NCBI RefSeq assembly: GCF_003576645.1
Contig: NC_044923.1
Location: 17,138,022 to 17,202,021, forward strand
Source of the DNA: Ipomoea triloba
Taxonomy: Eukaryota > Streptophyta > Magnoliopsida > Solanales > Convolvulaceae
Length of the DNA stretch: 64,000 nucleotides
Direction: 5' to 3'
Below, one piece after another: positions 23,088-34,514 of the stretch (position 1 is the first letter of the stretch; each line of letters starts with the position of its first letter). The position numbers and the translations under genes were made by a program. The notes under the pieces were generated by a model. The model did no database searches, was not told the DNA's origin, and saw only the letters and a list, made by a program, of their open reading frames with translations.

Positions 23088-26000
23088 ATGGAAGCTCACA
23101 GCAATGAAGATTTCGCGGTCGGGTGTATACTCTCCATCAAAACCACTTTCGGTGAAGAATTTGAAGGCCAAGTGATCACCTTTGACCGCCCCTCCAACAT
23201 CCTTGTTCTTCATATCCTTATAAAGATTCATTTTTTTCATGTTTTGATACTTTCATTTTGTGAGTAAAGCATAGGGTTTGTGTAATTTTGTATTTTTCCT
23301 TGACTTTGATCTTGGAATCACAAGAAGGAGGGAATTCAGGGTCAGGACCAAAGAGGAATTTACGGTTATTGAAAGCTAATTATATCAAGGATTTTGCTCT
23401 CATGGGCCATGGAGAAGACCCACTTGATGCCAACAAGTGTTTTCTCGATCTGGATACTCTAAAGGCTAGAGAGGATTCTGCAATCAGGTTGGTAAACTTC
23501 TGAATCACTCAATTCATTTATGTGTTTATTCAATACCCATTTGTGAAATTTACTTTTGTTTCTCTTTCTTTGTAATTTTGGATGCCTATCATTTTTGTTG
23601 GCTGAGAGGGCCAAGTCCAGCTGATGCTGGATAGGAGATTGTTGGGCGAAGTCCTGACGGGCCAAATTAAAATAAGTGGCAGTATAAGAAATAAAGTTGC
23701 GTCTTAGCTACTAGTTATAGTTTTTGGCATAGTGGTATGCTTGATCCTAACAATTTTGATGAATAGAAATTGGCTTGTGTTGCAGACAAGCAGAGTTGGA
23801 TGCAGAGAGATTTGGGGTTGGTGTCACAGCTGAGGCTCAGAGTATATTTGATGCTTTGGCTAAAACGTAATGCGCTCTTATCCTACTCTTTTAGCTGCCT
23901 GTTCCTTTACAGTTTACATAGGTTCTTGCTTATGGTATGGAATAGTCTGACACTCTTATAATTGAATTGCATTTCCAATCAATATGACATTCTTATCATA
24001 AATCATAATGATGATGATATGCCATTTTGCAAGATAGCACAGATTATGTATTTATGTTTGTAAATACTAATGTGGAGTACTCACTAATAATTTTGAGATT
24101 GAAAGCATTATTAGATATTGTTGGGCAGAGGCCAAAGAAGGGCCAAGTCCTGCACCAGGTTATTAGGGGATTGTTGGGCCGAGGCTCCAGCACCATGCCT
24201 CTCGAAAATGTGGTAGTATAAGGAAATAAAGGTGTTCCTTCGCTACTAGCTATAGCCTTTGGCAAAGCGCTTGATCCTAACATATATGATTTTAAGTTAA
24301 AGTTGCATTAGTAGGATACATGGTTTTGTACTAAATAAACTTCATTACTTTGCATTTATGCTAATTACATTATAAGTTTCTTCCTATTCAAGAGAATAGG
24401 AGCTTTATTAAGTAATGACTGCATATACTAACAATTATTGTATTGTAAACCAAGTAGCCTTCACAATGCCATCTGAACTTCATATGCCTAAAACATCATG
24501 AAGCTATTTTCTACTTGTGTTTATATCTTGGTGAAACCTCCTTCTATGTTGATTACGACTTTTCACTAATTCAGTGTCAAGTATTCGGGACACAACAAAT
24601 AACATCGAAGAACATTTATTCTTCACGTTCAAACTTCAGAAAAGCTTCTTGTTACTTCAAGTAGAATTTCAAACAAGGAATTGGATTTTATTGAATCCGA
24701 ATTGAAGTATCAATGTACTTCTACAACTACCATAAAACTTCTATAGACTAAACTACTATAAGTGCATAACAAAGCTAATCAACCCATATAATACTACTAC
24801 TGCTATTGGGACTATCTTAGACTATAATACTAAAACAAACTACCTAGACTACTGCTATTGGGACTATCTTAGACTATAATACTAAAACAAACTACCTAGA
24901 CTACTATTCTATTAGCAAAACAGTTGTGCTTACCTACTCTAATACACCTCTATCTTCACACACACAAATCCATTCCCCACCTTGACTGGTTGTTCATGTG
25001 TCCTGCACCAATTCGTTCAGCACAATAAGCTTCCTATTTTGTGCCATGGAGTGTAATAATATTAGTGTATAGTGTATACGAAAAGTAGATGCCCCATATT
25101 TGTTTTGTTTTTCTCACATGAAGTTTTTTGTTTTATAAGAGTGTGTTAGGTGGGTGGGTCAAGTGAGTAGATGGTGGGTTTGCATTCTGATAATTCCTTA
25201 TTACTCTGTATTACATTATGCCGAAGTCTTCCTTTTACTGCAAGAGTTATTTGTTAAAATACATTGAATGGATTACAATCTCGTGTTAGTGAGCATTCTG
25301 CTAATTTTTATTTGAACCACGACTAACCTTGGCTGATATCACCTGGCTCTTTCTATACAGTATTACAGTATGCTAAGGTTCTAACTCCTATCCCTTCGAG
25401 ACCTAAAAATAAAACAATAATCAAATTAGGACAGTTCCTATATTTTATTTTATTTCTGCCGGTGTGTTGTTTGTTCCCATAGGAAAGAACTGATGTGAAG
25501 TATTTTTGGAAGGATGCTGGTTGGAGAAAAGGAACTTTTATGTTTTTCATTTTTTCTTTACTAATAGAATTTACGATGGGGTAAAACAAACATGTGCTGA
25601 GTCTGGCTGTAAAACAATGAAATTAGATGCATGGTGTAATGAATAGCAGTCAGGATCAGGAAATTTGTTGGGTGGAGGCCTGAAGGGCCAAGTCCAACAC
25701 CTTGCCTCTCAAAAATGTGGCGGTATAAAGAAATAAAGTTGCGCCTTCGCTACTAGCTATAGCTTTTGGCATAGTGGTAAGCCCGCTTGATCCCAACACT
25801 TCTGGAGTCCAGGTGTGAAAACAAAGAAATACCAAAGACCCATAGATTTTACGGTCTGAAATGATCTATGACTGGTCATGAGCGAAGATGCTTGCAACTA
25901 TGTATCTATTCGTAAATCTTTTAAATCCACAATTCATTCATTTGATTTCGGGAAAGAGATTTGTTGTACTTCAAAAGGTGAGTTAATACTAGTAACTAGT

Positions 26001-26451
26001 ATATACTATGATATTACAGTTTTGATGCGATTTTATGTTCTAGTTCAATCTGTATCAAAATTTGTCATAATAGTTGTACAGTTTACAGATAGAGTGTACA
26101 TTTGATGGCGTTAGGATATCTTTCGATGAGAATATGACAATATGTCATATATTAGATGCTAATCTAATTGTTCTTGTAACAGGCATCCAGTGCGCTGGGA
26201 CAAGACAGTCATCGTTGTGATGAATGAGGTGCGTGTTAGCAGCCCCTACCTTCCCGAGTCTGTGAAGGGAGGTACCCCTGCTGCAAATGAGAGGGTGCGG
26301 AAAGTGGTAAGAACCTTCTAAATACCACATCCCTCTCGAGGGGTATTTTGCTGACAATTTGATGACAAAAAATAATCCGTCTCCTTCTTTTGCTATCCTT
26401 ATTCCTTAGCTTGAATTTGAGAGGAAGAGACTGCAAACTCGTAATGCTTGA
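23088..26451 (+). CDS. LSM12: LSM12 homologue (LSm + anticodon-binding domain protein)
   Basis: The coding exons are 23088-23211, 23322-23487, 23786-23866, 26183-26306 and 26410-26451: 537 nt, 178 residues, close to the usual plant length. Exon 1 gives the LSm-like start (EDFAVGCILSIKTTFGEEF, QVITFDRPSNILVL). Exon 2 has KRNLRLLKANYIKDF. Exons 3-5 form the anticodon-binding (AD) domain: FGVGVTAEAQSIFDALAKT, then HPVRWDKTVIVVMNEVRV, PYLPESVKGG and LEFERKRLQTRN before TGA. LSM12 family proteins bind RNA and ataxin-2-type partners in the cytoplasm. ATG 23088 is the first in frame, in the good context TCCATGG. Introns 2-4 are GT-AG; intron 1 must be read as AT-AC to keep frame and the conserved VLQEGG junction. 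TRIM-like repeats sit in introns 2 and 3. Confidence 0.92.
23212..23321 (+). other. U12-type AT-AC intron of LSM12
   Basis: The intron starts ATATCCTTA (U12 5' site consensus ATATCCTT), has TCCTTGAC at 23298-23305 or one base off (branch consensus TCCTTRAC), and ends AC about 18 nt after the branch A. Splicing here joins C|AA GAA to give LQEGG in frame. No GT-AG alternative gives the conserved protein. Confidence 0.88.
23591..23757 (+). mobile_element. TRIM-like / solo-LTR-like repeat T, copy 1 (LSM12 intron 2)
   Basis: The element 23596-23752 (157 bp) has ends TGTTGGC and CCTAACA and a perfect 5 bp TSD ATTTT (23591-23595, 23753-23757). It shares with the other copies GGGCCAAGTCC, AAGAAATAAAGTTGCG, CTACTAG.TATAG and GGCATAGTGGTA.GCTTGATCC. 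Confidence 0.75.
24119..24282 (+). mobile_element. TRIM-like repeat T, copy 2 (LSM12 intron 3)
   Basis: 164 bp, TGTTGGGCAG to TTGATCCTAACA; flanks GATAT and TATAT are a likely TSD with one change. It contains two GGGCC-AGTCC-type subunits. Confidence 0.65.
24796..24899. repeat. 52 bp tandem duplication in LSM12 intron 3
   Basis: Two identical 52 bp units (24796-24847, 24848-24899) start ACTACTGCTATTGGG. Confidence 0.85.
25666..25798 (+). mobile_element. TRIM-like repeat T, copy 3 (LSM12 intron 3)
   Basis: 133 bp, TGTTGGGTGG to TTGATCCCAACA, collinear with copies 1 and 2 but with only one internal subunit. No TSD was found. Confidence 0.65.
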
Positions 26452-27150
26452 CAGTGGCGCCTTTGATCCCATACTCCCTTCGTGGGAATGCATCAGAGGT
26501 CTTCCGGGGAAATGCATCAGAATTCTAGCGTTCATATTTGTAAGAGATTCCGGGTTTTATAATGCTAACTAAAACCCTCTCGTGCTCCCGAGTTCCACCC
26601 CCCTGCCGCCATGCACCTTATACCGACCCTTTTTCATTTCATCTTTTGCTGTACCGTTGCTTTCTGGATGTGCCAAGAGACCAGTGTGTTCTGAAACGGC
26701 TAACAGGTCATTCAGTTCTCTCTGTCAATCCTCGACTTAACATTATGTTTCGTGTTTCGTATCAATGTTATAAAGTAATCAGTGCAGATTTTGCATATTT
26801 TACCTCCCTTAGTACTTGTTACATTCTCTTCTTTTAGATTAATTTCACTTTTTTTTTTGCCCCTCGGCTCGACCATCTGATTGATATTAGTTCAACTTCA
26901 TTTTTACATCTCGAGAATTTTTGCTTGTATCTGATTTAGTTGCATTGAACTGAGGAATAGGAGTTGTTTTCAGTGGTCATTGGTTCATCCAATCCTCTTG
27001 TGATGTTTGTGACAAATGGGTGGTTTAACTGAGGATTAAATTCTGGGTTTTCTGCTAAATCCTTTGTTTGGTAAAATATTATTCTTTGCTTGGCTAGCCC
27101 AGAAATGTCAGTCATCAATGGAGTCTCAAAATATTACCATCAAGAATTAG
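26452..27150 (+). other. LSM12 3' UTR and downstream DNA
   Basis: This is the probable 3' untranslated region (to about 26850) followed by unremarkable AT-rich sequence. No second gene is seen. Confidence 0.4.
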
Positions 27151-27151
27151 T

Positions 27152-27354
27152 TTGTTTGGCGTGAGTGGTCGTGCACTCTCATTCCTTAAGAGATCGGGAG
27201 TTCAAAAACCCCTTCTGGTATGGAAAAACTAATATGATCAGCACTTTGCCCTTAATTTGGTCGACCTGGTGCGAACGGGAATGAGATTTAGTCTAAGTAT
27301 GATCCGGTTAAATATAACATCTCAATATTAACCTTTTTGAATTAAAAAAAAAAA
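27152..27354 (+). mobile_element. SINE family 1, second copy
   Basis: It is collinear with 11327-11536: GAGATCGGGAGTTC, TATGGAAAAACTAATATG, GGTGCGAACGGG, then an A-rich tail at 27342-27354. Confidence 0.65.
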
Positions 27355-27539
27355 AACAAGTTACTTAAATTAGCTCATGATCAGAGAGCAACTCTTAAGG
27401 CTGTGAATTTAAAGTCACTGTGAAGTTTGAACCAAAGCTTATTAAGAGTACATCATTAGCTGGCCTAGAGCCCATCATTACATCATTTTGATGGTTGGGG
27501 AATTGAAAAAGGAAGGATGTATATATGCAAGTTGTAATT

Positions 27540-27912
27540 TTGAACCCCAAATTTAAGGATTGCTCACGCCCTTACCCTTGGAATAGTGTGTGAGAAAATC
27601 GTGGGATGTCTTAGTAATATGAGTGCTTGCTTAGTTTCCATCATCTCTGCATTGGGAATTTAAACTTGGGTTTTTGTTGGTCGCTACCGTCACACTCAAC
27701 CTTTCAATCACTGAGCTATGCCCCCAAATTTAAGAATTCTTCGTGCCCCTGTCCTTGGTATAGTGTGAGAAAATGTGAATCGCGGGATATGTCTTGATAA
27801 TCTGAGTGCTTGCTTAGTTCTCATCATCTCCACGTTATGAATTCAAACTTGAGTTTTTGCTGGTCGCTACAGCCATACTCAAACTTTCGACCACTGAGCT
27901 ATGCCTCGGGGG
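27540..27912 (-). mobile_element. two tandem copies of a tRNA-derived SINE, family 3
   Basis: Copies at about 27540-27725 and 27726-27912 share GAGTGCTTGCTTAGTT, CATCATCTC, GTTTTTG.TGGTCGCTAC and CACTGAGCTATGCC. Read on the minus strand they begin GGCATAGCTCAGTGGTCGAA, an A-box-like tRNA head, with a weak B box. A third copy is at 40195-40430. Confidence 0.6.
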
Positions 27913-27916
27913 GCGA

Positions 27917-28024
27917 ATATCTGCAACTATGTCCTCAAACATCATGGGAAGAACAAGATAAAACCAAACCATATCTGCAACTATGTCCACAAACATCATG
28001 GGAAGAACCAGATAAAACCAAACC
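27917..28024. repeat. 54 bp tandem duplication
   Basis: Units 27917-27970 and 27971-28024 start ATATCTGCAACTATGTCC and differ at two positions. Confidence 0.85.
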
Positions 28025-28870
28025 AGATTACAACTGAATAGTTCAACTAGGTTAGCCAGCCAATGCAGACCAAATAGTAGTTGCTAAAAGCACTAGCTTT
28101 AGGTTTGATTAAGCATGCATATTGCAGAGGTAGGTCCCCAAACTCCAAAAGATTACAACTTTTCTCCTCTTTTTCCGATCCTTTCTGCATTCCACCCAAA
28201 ACACAGGTCCAACTTCTACTATAGCTGATAAAAACTAAAGCTGGAAAACACTCCAAAAAACAAAAAAAAAACCAAAAACATCAACAGAGAGACACCCAAA
28301 CTCATGTTTTAACAAAGACAAACCAGATTTGAACCAACTAAGAAAAGGGATTCACCACATTTTCATAAATGTTGCCATGGTGCCTATAAAATCCACCCCA
28401 CCATCAAATTCTTGACCCACTTTTGTCTCTAAATGCTGAGCCTCTGATGTGAACCCAAAGGAATTTGGGAGCAAGGTGGCCACTCAAGTCCACGTGGCAG
28501 TTTCCCATTGGCTGTCGTCGCCCGACATGTCCTTGCTCTTCCCATTTTAATCAACCCACGAGACAATTTAGGTTTCGTTGTTTTCGTACGTTGCATGGGA
28601 ACCAAAGATCGCTATCCCTCCCATGTAAAGTGTGGGAAAGTGGGTGGCTTTTTATCCCATTGTTCATGCATGAATTTGATTTGTGATCCAAATGGTGGAC
28701 ATACACTCAACTTTCTCTTTTTTATTTTCTTTTTTGTTATATGTCAATACTGATTCTGATTTCTGGACACAAAAACACATCTTGCAAATGTGCACCTTAA
28801 GAAGGTGTAATTGGAGAGTGATTCTCTTATTAATGCTTAAGAGAATATAATTAAGGTGAAGTTGATCAAA
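28025..28870. other. intergenic, low-repeat; possible promoter-like patch
   Basis: No coding frame was recognised. CCTATAAAATCC at about 28383 resembles a TATA box and CCACGTGGC at about 28490 is a G-box core, but no gene follows on either strand, so function is unproven. Confidence 0.3.
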
Positions 28871-28879
28871 GAGATCCGA

Positions 28880-29639
28880 ACCACAACCTTGTTGATGAGG
28901 TTTTTTGTGGTCTCATCTATCCCCAAATGACATTATACCATTAGTGTCGTTATGCCCTTTTAGTACAACGAGATATCTTGTATAGTGCCCACATCATGAT
29001 GTCATCACGAGTATACCTTAAATCTCGTAAGTATCATTATTTTCTTCCAGTGAATATCACCGCAAAGACAGTATCTAGCTAATCTAGTACAACTCATATT
29101 ACATATATTAAACTACCAATAATCCTAGCATATTCTATTTGAGAAATACATTCTTTGCAAACTTATGATATATGTATGTTAGTATCAAACGGTGTGGCAT
29201 CATAGCTAATTGATTATCATCCTAGTTAAACTTTGCAATGATTTTATCAATATAATGAAATTGATTTAGCACAAGACTATTTGATCTTCTAATGATTTTA
29301 ATCCCAGGTATTAAATTCGCCAAACCATGTCCTTCATGTCAAATCTTAAATTTAACATTTTTTTTGTAGATTTGATTATTTGATTGTTACTACCAGCATA
29401 ACAATGAGTATATCATCCACATATAAACAAAGAACGACATGACCGTCTATTGTATCCTTTACACGGACACACTTGTCACTTTTGTTTATTCTAAAACCAT
29501 TAGTTAACATTGCATGTCCGATTTTTTTGTGCCATTGCATAGGTGCTTATTTCAAAACATATAAAGACTTTACCAATTTACACACTTTCTTTTCTTGGCC
29601 TAGAACAATAAACCCTTTCATATTGTTCCATATAGATCT

Positions 29640-29713
<74 letters not shown>

Positions 29714-31010
29714 TAATCTAATTCGTCATTTAAGAAAGCTATTTTTACATTCATTTGATGAACTTCCAAGTTTCGGAACATTGCGATGACAAGTATCGTC
29801 CTAATGGAGTTTATTATCATCACGGGAGAATACATGCATGTTGAAGTAGTCATGACCCTCATGTTGCTTGTAATCTTTAATTACAAGTCTGACCTTGTAT
29901 TTCTCAATGGAACCGTCGAATTTTATCTTCTGTCTAAATACCCACTTGGATTCTATGGGTTTACTACCCAGAAGAAGATCAACGGGTTATCAAGTATGAT
30001 TTTGTAAAATAAAATCAACTTCACTTTTAATAGCATTTTCTCACATTGGTTCTTCCATAAAAGTCAAAACTTATACATTCGAGGCTCATTTTCTAACAAA
30101 ATGTGTCAAAAATTTTGATTCATTTTCTAATAAACATGTTAGAATATTATAATGATATTCTAATAAGACACTTAGAAAATCTTGACCAAATGATTTTTCA
30201 ACTATAGCTCATTTACTAAGTCTAGGGTTCCTTACCTTTCCACAACTTGTAAGGGTTTTACTGAGTTTCTTGCGGAGTACCTTATTTAAAAGGTAATTAC
30301 TTGTCAAAATCGTCTTACCCCGCATATTTTGGGGTAAGCCCTAACTTATCAACATCGGATTCATCATATCTTTCAATGTGTAATTTTTATGTTTGGCAAC
30401 ACTGTTATATTGAGGTGTATAAGGTGTTGTACACTCTTGTAAGATACCAACGCTTATGCAGAAATCACTTATATATGTTTCATATTCACGACCTTGATCA
30501 CTTCTAACCTTCTTAATCTTACGATTAAGTTGATTTTCCACTTCATTCTTATAATGAATGAATTTATTGATGGCTTTGTTTGCGCTTTAATTTTAAGCAA
30601 AGATGCATAGTAATAACATGTGTTATCATCAATAAAGGTGATAAAGTATTTATTACTACATCTTATTTGTTTCAATTTAAAATCACACAAATCACTTTGG
30701 ATTAATTCAAGTGGAACAATTTCTCTTTAATTTCAATCAATTTGAAAGGTGTTTTAGTTAGTTTTGCCTCAAAACAAATGTCACATTTGTTATTCATGTT
30801 AATTTGGAATGTATGAACAAGATTCACGTTAATTAATCTACGTATATAATTAAAATTAACAGACTTAATCTACCATGCCAAAAATTGGATGACTCAAGGA
30901 AGTAAGAACAAAGTCAACAAACTTTGCTTTAATTCATAACGGTCATTACATTGAGTTTAAAACGTCCATCAATTACATAACATTTTCCTACAAACATTCC
31001 TAATTTTGAT
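28880..31010 (-). pseudogene. decayed Ty1/copia pol, minus strand
   Basis: In element order on the minus strand, integrase lies at about 30700-30340 (KYFITFIDD, then KKVRSDQGREYE and TPYTPQYNSVAKHKN, where A replaces the usual catalytic-motif region), RT entry at about 30010-29860 (GSKPIESKWVFRQK, KYKVRLVIKDYKQ) and the RT YVDDILIV box at about 29440-29400. A (TA)n tract of about 68 bp splits RT at 29643-29711. Stops and frame changes are everywhere; no LTR was recognised. Confidence 0.7.
29643..29711. repeat. (TA)n microsatellite
   Basis: About 34 TA units inside the decayed copia RT. Confidence 0.95.
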
Positions 31011-31070
31011 CCTAATTTTGACAAAATTATTTTGTTTGAACACAAACACCATCCAGAATCCATGCTTATT

Positions 31071-31240
31071 ACACGTGACTGTGTGACTGTGACCCTAACC
31101 GGCAAAGGACCAAAAGGATGTAAACCAACCTAGGTTACCCATAGTTGACCAACTCAAACCCAAGGGCTTAAGGTTCGAACCCACGACCTCTCGGCTGCAA
31201 GTGTAACTCTCTTACCACTTGGGCTGCCCTTACAACATTT
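31071..31240 (-). mobile_element. tRNA-derived SINE, family 2
   Basis: On the minus strand GCCCAAGTGGTAAGAGAG (A box) and GTGGGTTCGAACC (B box) are followed by the body GTTGGTCAACTATGGG. Related copies are at about 32030-32165 and 36258-36450. Confidence 0.65.
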
Positions 31241-31408
31241 TGTTCAGGGTTAGCTCATACTTGGAGATCATATAAACTAATTTACTCGATAAATATGAAA
31301 AAGAGAGTATTATCTCAGAGGAAGTTATTGAAGTAAGTGTTACATACATTTTCTTTAAAATAGATATGTTTTGTCCCTGAAATGTTTGTCATTGAAAGGT
31401 AAGTCGCT

Positions 31409-31946
31409 ATACGGTGGACGATGGTCCACAATGCATTGTGGACTATAGTCACAAAACGACGCCGTTTCATTAAGTAGGAAAAACGGCTGCCGTAAGTCGT
31501 AACGGAGCTCCGTAAAGGATACTACAATTCATCTTAAAAGATGCTGCCTCACATTTGTTTTTATATTATCAAATAAAATTATAGTTATATCAAAATGATA
31601 CTGTAGTTGTGTTGAAAGGAAACTGCAGTGTATATAAAATGAAACTAAATAACAGTTTCACATTTTTGAGTGTATATTATCCAATGAAACTGTAGTTATA
31701 TCGAAATGATATTGTAGTTGTGTTGAAAGAAAACTGCAATTTATTATAAAAGAAACTGTAGTTGTGTTGAAAGGAAACTGAATAACAGTTTCACATATTT
31801 GAGTGTATAATGTCGAATGAAACTGCAGTTATATCGAAAAGGAACTGCAGTTGTGTTGAAAGGGAATTGCAGTTGCGCGGGATGGAACCGTTTCAACCGT
31901 TTGCTTTCATTAATCAAAACGACGTCGTTTTGATGCATGTCCACAG
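31409..31946. mobile_element. palindrome-ended MITE family P, copy 1
   Basis: The ends carry TATACGGTGGACGATGGTCC with AAAACGACGCCGTTT on the left and AAAACGACGTCGTTTT with a GTCCAC motif inverted on the right. The interior is a set of diverged tandem units of CTGTAGTTGTGTTGAAAGG and GTTATATCGAAATGATA. It is related in inverse orientation to 35811-36234. No TSD was found. Confidence 0.5.
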
Positions 31947-32029
31947 TAAAATTTGCAGTGAAAGGTGGTCCGCTCTAGGTGAAGTCCATCATGTGGTCAT
32001 AATTGTCAAATGACTACAAGAAAGTAAAT

Positions 32030-32165
32030 TAGTTTAGGTTCCCTATAGTTGACCAGCTCAAATCAAGAAAGTGAATAAACAACTTTAATGGAAATCGAAC
32101 TTGAAACCTTATACTTACCAAACTAACTGATAAACCAACTTGCTTGTAGTTACCCAAATACTTCT
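32030..32165 (-). mobile_element. SINE family 2, decayed copy
   Basis: It shares CCCTATAGTTGACCAGCTCAAA and a decayed B-box GAAATCGAACTTGAAACC with 31071-31240. Confidence 0.4.
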
Positions 32166-32715
32166 ATACTTATAGGCTGACAAAACAGTTTTTTTTGCCA
32201 ACTGAATGTGTAAATTTTGAGAACTAACTCTCAATCACATATTGAATATTTTGAGTCTATAAAATATGAAATTAATATCCTCATTTTGAACAATTCAAAT
32301 CCACTTAAACCTAATTAAAATCGCTAATAGATCTCATTTAAAATAAGTAACATTTTCAACATTATTAATTAAGTTGCAAGCAATTATGGCCCTGATAATG
32401 GTAAAAGACTTCCAGTTTAATTAATGCCTAATACTAAAATTAATTATTACATAGTCATTTGCAATATGTGGGAATTTTTCTCGAGCCATTCGCCTAGGAA
32501 TTGACTTACCTTTCTCATTATAAAGTTGTGGATATGACATAAAGTATGATTATGTTTGATTTGATCTTAAAAGCATACCTTAAGAGCATGATTAGCATTT
32601 TATTCTAAAAAGATTGTTATTTCATTTTTTAATAAATTTATCTCATAATATTCATTTTTAAATATGATAATAAAATTCTTTAATTTATATTTATCAATTC
32701 CTTATTAATCTATGT

Positions 32716-33010
32716 GAAAATTGTAATTTATGTCCCTCTATAATATGTCAATTATCAATGTTACTTCTGAATTATTATTGTTGTAAATGTTGCCCCTCAA
32801 TTTTCAAAATGGTACATATATTGCCCCTTTCATACCGTATGCGAGGGGCAATATATGTACCGTATTGAAAATTTAGGGGCAACAATTACACTTGGGAAGG
32901 GCAATATATGTATCGCTTTGAAACTTAAGGTGCGACATTTACACCACTAATAAGTCAGGGGTGACATTAATAATTGACATATTATAGAGAGACATAAATT
33001 ACAATTTTTC
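32716..33010. mobile_element. fold-back MITE family F, copy 1
   Basis: This is a nearly complete palindrome of about 295 bp. GAAAATTGTAATTTATGTC at the left matches inverted GACATAAATTACAATTTTTC at the right, and the arms contain TGCCCCTCAATTTT and its inverse. Confidence 0.75.
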
Positions 33011-33052
33011 CTTAATTTATTGTCTGACCTCACAACGAGTTAAAAAAAAATG

Positions 33053-33314
33053 TACTACCTCCGTCCCATTTTGTTTGTCTGATTCGGTTAATGAGGCTTG
33101 ACTGAAGTTATTTTTAATTCAATTTTTCATAATATTAAATTTAGTATTAGTATATAAAATTTATATATTTAGAAACTACATTAAAAATACTATTAAACAC
33201 AAAAAATCGAATCTAAAAATAATTAAAAATTACTAAAGAAAATAAGTAATGAAAAAAGAATTGGTTTGACCAATGAATAGTAAACATGACAGGTAAAATG
33301 GGACAGAGGGAGTA
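33053..33314. mobile_element. Stowaway MITE (Tc1/mariner type)
   Basis: The element 33055-33312 (258 bp) has ends CTACCTCCGTCCCATTTTG and, inverted, CTCCCTCTGTCCCATTTTA, with TA target duplications (33053-33054, 33313-33314). Confidence 0.9.
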
Positions 33315-34514
33315 CTTAGTAAGTAAATACGAAAAAAAAAATTAAATAGTGCCACATAAGAAGATAAATATTAAGAGCAAAATTTAGAAGGGGACGGTAG
33401 TATCAATCTTCTTTCAATTCAGCGGGGAGATTAATCATTACGTCCGACGGCGAAAACTCTCAGTTATACAAAAAAAAATCTTTACATATTATTATTTATT
33501 TGATTACTATCACCAAAAAATACATTTAATAAAAAGTTCAATAAAACGCTAATTACAAACACTGCAAAATGCAACGTTTGCAAGAGCAGCGATTTGGAGC
33601 AAACCACTGCCTTACTAAACATGTTTTTTGGCGTTTTGACATGATCAAAACGTCAAAAATAGCGAATCCGTCAAATAAATGACGCATCTGTCATTTACCA
33701 AACATGGCGATAGTATGGTGAAACTCTATTCTCACATGGTGCTTTCAATAATAACCAAATTCATAACTTCTTGCTACACAATATCATATTTGAAATATCT
33801 CATCAAATGCCTATTGATGTGCTTTCTTACTTTCGGTTTTTAAGTTCAAAATTGATCAGAGTTGGTTTATTGAAAGTATATATTTTTTAATCACGACACT
33901 ATAAAAAAAATATGTCATATTTAATTTTCAATATAATCAAAGAATCGGATCTGGTGAACTTAAACTTGAGGAACAACAATGGAATAAAGAATTATTCTTT
34001 TTAGGCTTAAAGTAATAATCAATTTTCCACTAACTAGCAAAGTGGAAAATCGATGAAGATGCTTCATTATCAAGTTTAAAAAGACCATTACAGTACGCTC
34101 TTTTATATAATACAGAATATTTTCAATTTTGAAGAAATCATAATATTTAATTGAAAAAAAAATCAAGTGAGAACAAACAATAATATAATAGTAATTAATT
34201 AAGAGGTTTTTGTTTTATTGTTTAATCCCATGAATATAAAGAATACCTTCATAATTAACAAATCTGAGTAATTAAGATTAACACAAGCCTTTCTTAAAAA
34301 AAAAAGAAAAAAAAAAGAAAAAAAAAAGAAGTAACACAAGCCTAATCTTTTGACTAGAGCAAAGCAACAATCATAAGCATCCAATTTGTTGTCATCTCTC
34401 GTTTTTTATTCATAACCCTAGTTTCTTGGTTTCACCGGACTATATTATGATTCTCATGAATTTACTCCTAGATCCATGAAGGGATAAATTGAGTTAATCT
34501 AGCTTTGAGACTGT
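33315..34514. other. AT-rich intergenic DNA
   Basis: No gene or well-bounded repeat was recognised. Short A-rich tracts lie at 34300-34330. Confidence 0.4.

Noticed and set aside
23867..26182. A separate gene within the long LSM12 intron 3
   Set aside because: The frames there match only the TRIM-like repeats; exons on both sides join in frame.
28383..28700. TATA-like and G-box motifs as a promoter
   Set aside because: No gene follows on either strand within the neighbourhood.
31140..31240. True tRNA gene
   Set aside because: A and B boxes are present but acceptor and anticodon stems do not pair; part of a SINE family with other copies.
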